DNA of 64,000 bases, taken from NCBI GenBank assembly GCA_043228905.1, contig JBHGNT010000012.1:18724001-18788000 (forward strand), written 5' to 3'. Of this stretch, positions 55,617-64,000 are shown piece by piece. Position 1 is the stretch's first letter, and each line of letters begins with the position of its first letter. The position numbers and the translations under genes were made by a program. This stretch comes from Azolla caroliniana (taxonomy: Eukaryota; Polypodiophyta). A model generated the notes under the pieces. The model saw only the letters and a program-made list of their open reading frames with translations. It did no database searches and was not told where the DNA came from.

Positions 55617-56225
55617 ACGTTGTGGTGAGCGAGAGTTTAACCCCTAACCGATCAAACATCTCTTCAGCCTCTTGCGCATCCAGTTCTCCACGGTCCCCTA
55701 CAATCTTCCCTACGCACCCGTACCGACATACCACCTCTTCGATCAGGAACTGGCACACGACCGCAGTCGTCTTGTTCAGTAACGCTTGACCTTCCACCTG
55801 GTTCGTCAGGTGCTCTCGTGCTAGCACCAGGTATCGCATCTACCCTACCCCCATCGGCATCGTCACCAGATCCACCATCCACTTGAAGTGGACGGTCAGC
55901 GGGTAAGTCAAGTGCAGCTCATCCCGATGTCGGACTATGGAATGCATCTGACAGCTTTCGCAAGTCGTTACAAACCGATGCACGTCCTTGTATAGTCCCA
56001 GCCACAAGTACTTCTCCTTCAGCTTCTCAAACGTGGCCCACGTCCCCCGATGTCCGGCCCAAGGACTCTCGTGGTACGCCATCAACAATGCTTCCTACTC
56101 CTCCTCCCTCGCCGCTACCCGGAGTGGGACGACGTCTTGCTTCTTCGGGTGCTTCCATATGCTTCCGTCCCGTAGGAAGAATTGGTACGCTTTATTCCGG
56201 ATCCGGTTAGCCTCTTCCTTCGTCC
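55617..56225 (-). pseudogene. Gypsy K integrase, N-terminal part
   Basis: The minus strand reads NRIRNKAYQFFLRDGSIWKH and the zinc finger (H-ESPWAG-H, CESC), then KWMVDLVTMPMG, an in-frame stop, ARE-like YLVLAREHLTN and IVGDRGELDAQEAEEMFDRL. It stops at ACGT where B is inserted and continues at 2138. It is the outermost gypsy in the nest. Confidence 0.87.
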
Positions 56226-56426
56226 ACATCAGCCGGTCGGTTAGATGATGAAGGCTATACGGGTAGCATCCGGAACGGAGTCATGAAGTTCTGCAAAGGG
56301 AGCCTAATAGTGGCTCAAGCCTGGAAGGTCAACACACTGTAATTTATGAATGCCCGGATATTCCGTGAAGAACTAAATGTTGCATCTGACACTACCGGCG
56401 AGTTGTGGCACAAAAGATTATTTGAA
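56226..56426 (+). pseudogene. Copia fragment M
   Basis: About 200 bp encode RLDDEGYTGSIRNGVMKF...GSLIVAQAWKVNTL and EELNVASDTTGELWHKRL. This is the protease to pre-integrase region of copia F's family with a stop. It is truncated at both ends, joined to K on the left and to an LTR fragment on the right. Confidence 0.8.
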
Positions 56427-56692
56427 GAGTAAGTACAAGAATAACTATGAGGCTTAAGACTGGCGTTGAACCAATTTCGTTCGAAATAATGCCTTGTGCC
56501 TCCTTTTATAGTGTTCTCAGGAGTACTCCTGAAGTTTCTAGAATGTTATGGAGAAATCTGGATTATACATCAATTTTCTATAATAAAATTTAAATGAAAA
56601 TAACATTTTTCGTATTATAATACATCACTTAATGGTAACAACTCGACCCATGTAACATAATGTCATGGGTTCGAGTCTTGCCATATCATGAC
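56427..56692 (-). repeat. LTR fragment related to element G
   Basis: It matches 43372-43641 at moderate identity: GGCTTAAGACTGG.GTTGAACCAATTT, CTTTTATAGTGTT and the end TATCATGACA. It lacks the inner ~155 bp of the LTR. The tRNA-like module is at 56618-56686. Confidence 0.8.
56618..56686 (+). other. tRNA-like module in LTR fragment
   Basis: It has a perfect B-box GTTCGAGTC (56669-56677) and a weak A-box TCACTTAATGG. Its position and orientation are the same as in element G's LTR. Confidence 0.5.
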
Positions 56693-57206
56693 AGTTTCCG
56701 GTGCTATCTCGACTCCCCCCTGCTTCTGGAGGGTCCAAAACGATTGTTGGCATTACAACCATGCCTTCCATCTTGCTCCCGTCAGCCGCCTCCATTGCGC
56801 GTCGAGCGTGCTTCTCCTCTACTAGGAGCATCGACTGTAGGTCAAAAAACGATGGCGTATTCTCCCTCGTACGGACCGTAGTTTAGAAAGCTCCGAACTT
56901 CGACACAAACCCTCTGAGGCAAACCTGCACCATTTCGTCCTCCTCGACGTTTACATCGACGGAGGTGAGAGAGTCACAGATGTCCTTGATCTTGGAGGTG
57001 TAGTCAGCCACCGACAAATCTCGTTGTCGAACATTGCTCAGCTCTTGCCTGAGTTGGAGCTTTCTGGGTGTGGTGCTCGCGGAGAAAATCTTTTTCAGAT
57101 CTCCCCAAGCATCCTTCAGCGTCTTCGCATCCCGAATGTAGCTTAGAAGCTGATCACTTACACAGGATGTGAAGCAGTAGAGAACTCTGCTTGCCGCCTG
57201 TTCCAT
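56693..57206 (-). pseudogene. Copia gag fragment N
   Basis: The minus frame from MEQAASRVLYCFTSCVSDQL reads LSYIRDAKTLKDAWGDLKKI, KLQLRQELSNVRQRDLSVAD and YTSKIKDICDSLTSVDVNVE, a UBN2-type copia gag. After a stop at 56883 it continues in frame (SMLLVEEKHARRAMEAADGS). The N-terminal domain, zinc knuckle and pol are absent. Confidence 0.82.
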
Positions 57207-57335
57207 TGGATAGATATTCCGTAGAGGAATATATTTTGGTCAGTACTTTTGTCAGTACGCAGAGGACTTCAGTGCTCATCAATGAGCCTCTACACTAACT
57301 CCCAAAATATATTCCTCTATGGAATATCTATTCAA
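57207..57335. repeat. Fold-back (MITE-like) repeat
   Basis: Arms of about 32 bp at 57208-57240 (GGATAGATATTCCGTAGAGG...) and 57302-57334 are inverted copies with few mismatches around a ~60-bp loop. It lies directly upstream of the gag fragment N start codon. It may be a small inverted-repeat transposon or part of a leader. Confidence 0.6.
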
Positions 57336-57449
57336 TGGTCTCTTGGTTTACGCACCGCTACGGCCTCTCGTTGTGCACCCGGTTTATGCACCCAGTCTAC
57401 GCACTGGTTTACGCACCCAATGTTGAGCTTGTATCTTAACATGTTTTAA
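57336..57449. other. Short spacer with TTTACGCACC repeats
   Basis: Four imperfect copies of GTTTACGCACC-like sequence lie between 57348 and 57420. Nothing else is recognised. Confidence 0.5.
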
Positions 57450-58324
57450 ATTCAGAAATGAAGCAATTTCGTGGAAGTCGAAACTTCAGGAATGCACGAC
57501 CACTTCAACAACTGAGGCCAAATACGTAGCCGCATCTAATGCGGTGAAAGAAGCTCTATGGCTTGGTCGGCTAGCGTGTACGTTTTGACAAGCCGCCCCC
57601 AATTCGGCTCCATCAGGTAGGGTGGTGTTGCTTCGTCGAAAAAACTAGTTCATCACAACACCTCCAAGCATATCGACATTCGGTATCACTTTGTTCAAGT
57701 CTATGTAACTTCAGGGAAACTCAACCTCGAGAAGATCTCCACGACTGACCACATATCAGACGGGATGACCAAGTGTCTCACAGCTGACCGATTTTAGTCA
57801 CTTCACCACTAGATGGGGTTAAGGAGTATTCAGTCTAATCGAGTCGGACAACAGAGATAGCTTCGAGCACTCGGCCTCGACAACCAAACCAGCTTCTACA
57901 CTCAAACCAGCTGATTCGACCTTTGTTTCCTCTCGATCGTCATTGATTCAGCTACAAGCCAATTTACTCTAACATCTCTTGGTATAACCTGTACATCTTG
58001 ATTTATATTCCATGTTTCAACATAGTGTATACGCCCATTACGGGGGAGTGTCGAATACGGGTGTATAATGGTCGTATTCACATTGTCCCATTGGACACAC
58101 TAGGTTTAGGCTATTTCTGTAAATAGTGGAAAGGGCAGTTGTCGTAAGTCAGTTAGTATTTAAATTGACGTTTGTAACCTAGTCTTAAGGTTTTTGTCTC
58201 CATTCTATTGTAACTCTGAGTTCGAATAATACAATTACATATTGTGTGCCATTCTCTGTCTCTCCTTCTCTCACTCTGTCTCTTTGACCTTGGTCTACCA
58301 TGCTAACTTGGTGATCTTCTAACA
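57450..58324 (+). mobile_element. Copia O 3' end, A family
   Basis: RNase H remnant ([37 protein letters not shown]) as in copia A, with stops and frameshifts, then about 230 bp of spacer, a polypurine tract (ACGGGGGAG, ending 58048) and a 3' LTR (58049-58324, TGTCGAATACGGG...CTTCTAACA). Upstream gag, integrase and RT are missing. It is the plus-strand relative of A. Confidence 0.85.
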
Positions 58325-58404
58325 ATAGATTTTTTTCTTTGCACTAATGGTCTCAGCCACCAACATCTTGAACATCGTCTGCCTCATACAACATCAAGCT
58401 AGAA
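58325..58404. other. Flank between copia O and P
   Basis: Eighty bases with no recognisable feature, probably old target DNA. Confidence 0.4.
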
Positions 58405-59147
58405 TGTAAAACTCCCGACATCGCCACTCCCCATGTTACGGGCATGACCATATAATATCCCATGGTGAGAATTTACCGTAGTATTCTATACACGTGGATA
58501 AGTGTGAGGGTTAAACGAGAGTGTAAAGAAGGGGAGGATTACTTTTAAATCCTTAGGATTGAGACAACCCATTAGGCCAAGTGTGAACATGGCTGGGGGC
58601 CTTGGGTATCGTTATAAATAAAGGCCTAGCTACCCTCATTTCATTATCTTGTTGACTACGTCGAGACTCTGTCTTGTGGTGGGTCAACTCTTGTAGCGAG
58701 CGCGCCAGCACCAGGTACGACTCAATGCCACGACAGTGGTATGGGACGCTGATCGAGGCTCGAGTCCGTCTCGATCCCTTCGCTCGGGGGTGGTCAAGTG
58801 GATCGGCACCCTTCTTTCTCTCTCTCCTTTCTTTCTATCTACCTAGATCTATCCTTATCTAATGCTTACTTTAGTACATGTCTCTAATATTTGGTATCTG
58901 AGCCTATGTACTAATGTTTCTTTTGTTGGTCTTAGCTTCTCGATGGATGGCGATCGATCGTTGTGCGGTTGGCCTTCATGCAGACAAGGATCAACAAGGA
59001 ACTTCGGTAATCTTTCTTGTTATTTTTTGTCTATTTTTTCTTCTCCCATCTAATCATGGGTATGGTTAATATGTAGATTATTTTTATTAATTAAATGATG
59101 TTGTAGTGGTATTTAATTGTTTATCTAAAACGCTTATATATGTGCAC

Positions 59148-59391
59148 GAGGTCAATACCTCGTTTGACATATAAATAATATGTGATGAGTGTCGTATGCA
59201 TACGAGGTTAATACCTCAATTACGTATTACGTTCACAAACATATGTTACGTTTGCGTATGAGGTCAACACCTCGATTTTGTTGTAAATGATATGTGTTTG
59301 GTCTTGTATGCGTAAGAGGTCAATACCTCAATTGCGTATTACGATTAACCCTTATTTTTGGATGTCTCTTGCGCGTAGAGGTATATGCCTC
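59148..59391 (+). repeat. 56-bp repeat with GAGGT/ACCTC hairpins
   Basis: GAGGTCAATACCTC-like 14-mers start at 59148, 59204, 59260, 59316 and 59378. The first four are spaced exactly 56 bp. Each is a 5-bp inverted repeat with a 4-base loop, and flanking TACGTATTACG-like sequence is also repeated. It lies in the leader of copia P. Confidence 0.85.
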
Positions 59392-60084
59392 GATTACGTA
59401 TCTCGATTACGTCATTTTTGTCTATTAAATATAACGATTTCTTTAATATAGCCATATGTGGTCACGTGTATACGTAGTTGATCGTATATATGTGATAATA
59501 TACATATGTGTATATAAGTTATTACGTGATTTTAAATCGAATGTTTTCCTTTTCGGGGAAAGGTTCTTGGTGGTCATCCTCACATTTTTGTGAGAAACGT
59601 GTTGTCATCATCCCTTTTTTTCAACAATTTTTTATTGTTGAAATCCCCATTGGTGACTTTGATATTTCATTACGTAAAGAAACTCCAATAGCCATAATGA
59701 TGTTGAGTACATAGGGTTTGACCCACTTCATGTGAGGTCGCTCTTATGACACACGTATCCAACATCCCTCCCTCATTACATGGATACGATGCCACCATGA
59801 GATCATTCTTACGAGAGGCATTCATAATGACGTGACCATGTGATGGGCCACATGGGCCTACTACGAAAAGAGGGCTCATTTGGCTTGACCATAAGGTTGC
59901 ACTTTGGCGTATGCCATCGTAATTACGAGACTTGAGGTTAGGTAACGTACCAACATAGTTGTAGTAAAAGAGGGCGAAATAAGGACTCTTGACATATATG
60001 TTTCTTTTAAAAAAACATATATGGGCAAATGCCTCGCATATCTCTTATATGCATGAAATATTAAACATTCAAGAAGAGCAACTT

Positions 60085-60148
60085 ACTTGGTTGGCTCAAA
60101 TGTTTAATGCATTTGTTCTCGAGGTCTCGAGTTCAAATATGACCAAGA
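60085..60148 (+). other. tRNA-like module in copia P leader
   Basis: It has an A-box TGGCTCAAATG (60092-60102) and a B-box with a last-base mismatch (60131-60139). It is sense to the element. It is weaker than the LTR modules. Confidence 0.4.
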
Positions 60149-60585
60149 TCATACAACATCGTTGATACATATGACTATAACACATGTTTAGACTTGAGGT
60201 CTAAGTGCACTTCGGGGTCCTCGTAATAGGACTTAAAGAGCCGAAACCACATATGTGGGCACCGAAACATAGTTTATTGTTAACATTTTTTTCGTGTATA
60301 AGCTATTCATGACGCGAACATACATGGTTGAGCCTCGAGGAGTCGCCATATAAAATCGATATAGAGATCAGGGAAAGACATTCATTTGTCACCCCCATGG
60401 TTTTTAAAACACCTTTGTGTTACCATAGTAACCTAATCTTGAACCTCATCTCATACGTCTAGAGGGGTATTGATGTGAGATCATGATATCGATTAATGTT
60501 TGCCCATTATAGGTTTACATCACGACATGATGTTGTGACTATCTCTCTGACCTTATCCTATTTCTTTTCCAAAAATAATCATTTA

Positions 60586-60666
60586 ATGGCTCAAAATAAC
60601 GACCCGATGTCATCCGCTCAAGCGGAAGGAACTCAAGGGAATCCTCCTAGACAAATGTCCATTGAG
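60586..60666 (+). pseudogene. Probable gag start of copia P
   Basis: MAQNNDPMSSAQAEGTQGNP followed by PRQMSIE, Gln/Asn/Ser-rich as at the start of many gags. It is truncated at CCATTGAG (60659-60666) by the hAT insertion. The remainder lies outside the window. Confidence 0.5.
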
Positions 60667-60917
60667 CAGCGTTGTTTACGTACGCGTATTTAACGTATCA
60701 ATACGTATAATACCTTCTTATTTGTATAGTACGTACCATACGTCAAAGTTGTTCATTCAAATGTCATATACATTCGTCTAATACGGTATTTAATGTACCT
60801 TTAAAAAAATACGTATAGTACGTATTTATAGAAAATGTGAGTAAAACCCTATAGAACGCAAAAGAAAAGAACAACTTTAGTAAAATAGAAGGAACGAAGA
60901 AAGACGGACAGAATAGA

Positions 60918-61076
60918 CTTAGAAGAAGAAGAAGAAACAGAAAAAGCAGAAGAAGAAGAAGAAGAAGAAGAAGAAGAAGAAGCACTAGAAGAAGAAGAAG
61001 AAGAAGAAGCACAAGAAGAAGAAGAAGAACAACAACAACAACAACAACAAGAAGAAGAAGAAGAAGAAGAAAATAA
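60918..61076 (+). repeat. (GAA)n microsatellite in hAT copy 2
   Basis: It is the counterpart of 19638-19910 and includes a short CAA run (61028-61050) not seen in copy 1. Confidence 0.93.
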
Positions 61077-61789
61077 AATCAGGTTAGTGAATATGTTTCT
61101 TTCTTTTATTTTTTATGATTAAGTATACCTCCCATTTTGTTGTATTCCAATGTCAAGTTGTATGATAATACCAAATGACAAGAGAGATTTAATTTTTAGT
61201 TGATCTAGTTTACGTATGCTTGTGTCCAGCAATCTATCTATTCCACAATAATGCATCTATACAAGTAACAAATTGGTAGACAATTGTAATTGACGTCATG
61301 CAATAAAACTCTCCTCTTTGCAAGTGTTGAGATCAAATATTATAGGAACCATGTGTTGAAACTCAAACATGTATGTATACATGTAGACAATGTGTTCAAA
61401 ATCTTTCACAATTTGTAGCATTAGCTAATCCTTTGCTTATTGATTTTAGTGGTTGTATCCCATTTGAATTCATTTCAGAAATTGATCATTCTAATTTACT
61501 TTCCATGTTACTATAAATGACATTGGTTTCCAGAAACATTGAAGATCTCAATTTCGTGTCATGGGAAAAGTGCTTGGTCCTTTTTTAATGATGTCCCATT
61601 TTTTATCATTTGCAATGCATATTTATTTTTGTTAACAACTACTCATTTTTTGGAATATCATGGTTTTGGTTGTCTGCTTTTGAATGTGATGGGTATGAAT
61701 AAATGTGCACTTGCTAGAACCCTTTCAATACAGCCTCCATATACATGGATTGTCCTTTATCTGTAGGCCCTAATAAACCGCACACTTTT
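61077..61789. other. hAT copy 2 interior, no gene seen
   Basis: It is collinear with 18961-19637 of copy 1, AT-rich, with no supported frame. Confidence 0.6.
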
Positions 61790-62520
61790 AGGACATGGGC
61801 AATGTATATGCATCTGGAAAGATTCCATCAACTTGCATTTTATCGAAAGAATCTAATGCTTTCTCAGTAGTTCTATACTCAACAAACCCTCCAATGAGAG
61901 CATTCCTTTAAGACACAAGAAAAGGTGAAAGTGTTTGGTAGTAATAAGTATCCCCTCATCTTGTATCTTTTCAAAGCTTTTCAGTGCATCCTCAACGGGT
62001 CCTTGCTCAGCATATCATGCAATCAATGTTGTCCATAATACCACATCTCGATTGGACATTCGGTTGAAAACATTTTGCACTTCCACTATATATCCACATT
62101 TGACATACATATCTAGCAAAGCACTATGAATAAATAGATCTTCATCGAACCCTTTCTGTACATCTTCAAGATGGATTTCTTGACCAAATTCTACTTCCCT
62201 TTTGGCTTCCAAACTTGTTGAATTTTTTGCTTTTATGCATGTCGTTATTACGTTAAGCATTAAGGCTCTTTAGTTAAGTTATGGTAATTTTTGCTTCCTT
62301 TTTAGCTTCCAAAAGAGTTGAATTTTCTGTTTTTATACATGTCCTTAATTGTAACATTTTCTTGTATTTGCTTTCTATGAATAAAAGATACTCTTGAGTA
62401 TCCTGTAGTTGCTTATTTAAAGTAGTATAATCCTCATCCTCCCTGAAGGTTGATCTATTCAAAGTTTTTAGTTCTTCGATTTGCTTTAATGCATTCATAT
62501 AATCTTGCTCCTCAATGTCG
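61790..62520 (-). pseudogene. Captured PPR-gene fragment in hAT copy 2
   Basis: The same minus-strand sequence as 18197-18960: a coiled-coil-like part (62274-62520) and PPR motifs (KGFDEDLFIHSALLDMYVKC, RMSNRDVVLWTTLIA). The stops after TLIA are shared, so the fragment was already broken before the copies separated. Confidence 0.82.
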
Positions 62521-62532
62521 TAAAGAAGGAAA

Positions 62533-64000
62533 ATGCCGCCCATTAAGAACAAATATTGGGATACATGTTGCCTCAATGTCGTAAGAAGTCAAACAGGAAA
62601 TAGGAGTTGGAACTGTAAATTTTGCAACAAACATATGCATGGGTCAGCAACACGAATGATTGCTCATTTAATTGGAAAACCTAGCCATGGAGTAACGAAA
62701 TGTACCAATGTCCCCAAGGAAATGTTGATTGACCTTACAACTTTGTATGGTAATTGTGGAAGCCAAGCAATTGGCGAAGAAGAAGATATAGTAGCAGAGA
62801 TCAACTCATTCAACATGCCTGAACAAGGTATAGACACAAGCCTACAATAGGTGTCTTGATTACTAATGTTTAAATAATTGTAAATTATTTATCTTGAATT
62901 TTTTTTCTTTTAGGTGTTTCTACCTCATGCTCGTCTACCTTTGTTGATGAAAGTCAAAGCATGTCATGTATGGGTGGTGGTAGTCGCCAACCATATCCAC
63001 CAGCAATTATAGTGAAACAACAACCGTTGCGTAAAGGACATGTGTTACAAATGCAAAGGAAACAACATGCAAACGTTATGGAGGTGAGATGTATCATTGA
63101 AGCAAATTTTGTCATTTAATCTATTAAAAACACCATGTTGGCGGAACATGTTAGAAGCTTTCTCTACAATTGGAGAGAAACATAATGGAGTCACATATAA
63201 TTACATGAGGACGAAAGGCTTGAAAAATGAGGTTATATCCTTGCAAGCAAAGTTAGAAAGGGTAAAAGGATCATGGCCCAAGTATGGTTGTTCTATATTA
63301 ACAGATGGATGGGTTGATGTTTCTCATAGGCAACTTGTAAATGTCCTCGTATCATCTTGTTATGGGACATTGTTCCTCAAGTCCATTGATTGTAGTCATG
63401 CTAATACAACACCAACAATTGATAGCTCTTGGTTAGCTGAAAGAATTTCAGAGGCAATTAGAGAAGTTGGTAAGGAAAATGTGGTCCAAGTCATTTCAGA
63501 CAATGCATCTAGTTGTGTCCGCATGGGGTCTTTGCTAGAATCAGAGTTCCCTAATATTGTTTGGACTCCATGTGCAACCCATTCTTTGGATCTACTTTTG
63601 GAGGACATTGGTCAGCTGCCTTGGATGAAAAGTATTATGTTGAAAGCAAATAATATCGTACGTTTTTTTTGCAAGAAGAGGAATGCTAGGAAAAAAAATT
63701 CTGCTCACAATAACCTCGCCATCTTGAGACCTTCTAAGACAAGGTTTGGTGTGATGTACCTTGTCATACAACGTTTGCTCAAAGTTTGGTATCCTCTTGA
63801 GCAAACAGTGGTGAGTGACATGTGGAGGTCTTGGTCACATTGCAATAAGCCAGATGCCATGAATGTAAAGAACTACATCCTTGATCCTACAACTGAGTCC
63901 TCGTTTCAAGTTGTTTTGACCCTAATGGCACCATTGTATAGTGTTTTACGACTTACTGATAGGGAGGGATCCACTATTGGTTTGTTATATGAGTTTATGC
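62533..64000 (+). pseudogene. hAT transposase, copy 2 (partial)
   Basis: Exon 1 (62533-62827) encodes the whole BED finger and continues TLYGNCGSQAIGEEEDIVAE without the 17-bp deletion of copy 1. The intron ends at TTTTAG before 62914. Exon 2 (62914-63083) reads VSTSCSSTFVDESQSMS. After 63083 the frame shifts between EANFV and FNLLKTPCW, as in copy 1. The core then reads WPKYGCSILTDGWVDVSHRQ, VISDNASSCVRMG and CATHSLDLLLEDIGQLPW and runs off the window. The dimerisation block lies outside. Confidence 0.85.

Larger units (their letters stand above)
58405..60666 (+). mobile_element. Copia P LTR, leader and gag start
   Basis: A probable LTR from about 58405 (TGTAAAACTCCCG) to about 58890 (TCTAATAT) has a TATA box (TTATAAATAAAGG, near 58613) and a CT-rich 3' part. 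TGGTATCTGAGC at 58892-58903 is a one-mismatch initiator-Met primer site. A leader of about 1.7 kb without a gene follows, then ATG at 60586 opening MAQNNDPMSSAQAEGTQGNP. The frame is cut at 60666 by the second hAT copy. The LTR start is uncertain. Confidence 0.65.
60667..64000 (+). mobile_element. hAT element, copy 2 (runs off the window)
   Basis: It begins CAGCGTTGTTTACG, matching the right end of copy 1 in reverse, so the two copies lie in opposite orientation about 40 kb apart. The left flanking 8-mer is CCATTGAG. The sequence is nearly identical to copy 1, with a shorter (GAA)n tract (about 60918-61076), the same gene fragment and the transposase. Confidence 0.92.

Noticed and set aside
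59148-59391. CRISPR-like array with 14-bp repeats
   Set aside because: The repeats are too short and the flanks between units are themselves related, so this is an ordinary tandem repeat.

Overview
This window looks like retrotransposon-packed intergenic DNA from a land plant, probably a seed-free plant such as a fern. The evidence is plant-type copia and gypsy elements, a hAT transposase of the BED/DUF659 type with GT-AG introns, a PPR-gene fragment, a Tf1/Tcn1-like gypsy element, and no bacterial-type operons. The lineage is an inference. I found no intact host gene: nearly every recognisable coding stretch is a transposon gene or a transposon-borne gene fragment.

The layout is a set of nested insertions, which I labelled A to R. 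Integrase remnants of a minus-strand gypsy, K (970-1179, 2123-2138, 55617-56225), flank gypsy B (plus, 2139-55616). B's 5' LTR was split by copia A (minus, 2491-11728), and A's own LTR was split by a 3.9-kb terminal-inverted-repeat element, Q (7725-11628), that holds an array of long palindromes. B's gag-pol junction was split by gypsy C (minus, 13447-48998). C's LTR received gypsy D (minus, 13691-45394). D in turn received a hAT element (14646-20157), gypsy E (plus, 23093-39624) and a Tf1-like gypsy, G (minus, 40147-43641). E contains copia F (minus, 27597-36378) and a solo LTR (38680-39604). F contains H, a gag-only LTR element with an open reading frame (plus, 29251-32714). K>B>C>D>E>F>H is seven levels deep, and most junctions are proved by target-site duplications or by broken reading frames that resume on the far side. 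One deletion near 46470 joins a copia 5' end (J) to C's gag and removed the 5' end of D and the pol of C.

Right of 55617 lie K integrase, small copia and LTR scraps (M, N, O), the LTR and leader of another copia (P), and a second copy of the hAT element in the opposite orientation (60667 to the window end). P's gag start is cut by that second hAT copy.

The most interesting signals are these. (1) B, C, D, E, H and two solo LTRs share TGTC...GACA ends and sit at 4-bp duplications with a central CG (NCGN), unlike the usual 5-bp duplication of plant gypsy elements. (2) tRNA-like modules with A and B boxes lie in several otherwise unrelated LTRs, mostly antisense. (3) G carries a Tf1-type self-priming site. 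(4) H is a gag-only parasite of the B/C/D/E family. (5) Both hAT copies carry the same captured PPR fragment and the same transposase frameshift, implying movement in trans. (6) Q contains about twenty ~48-bp palindromes.
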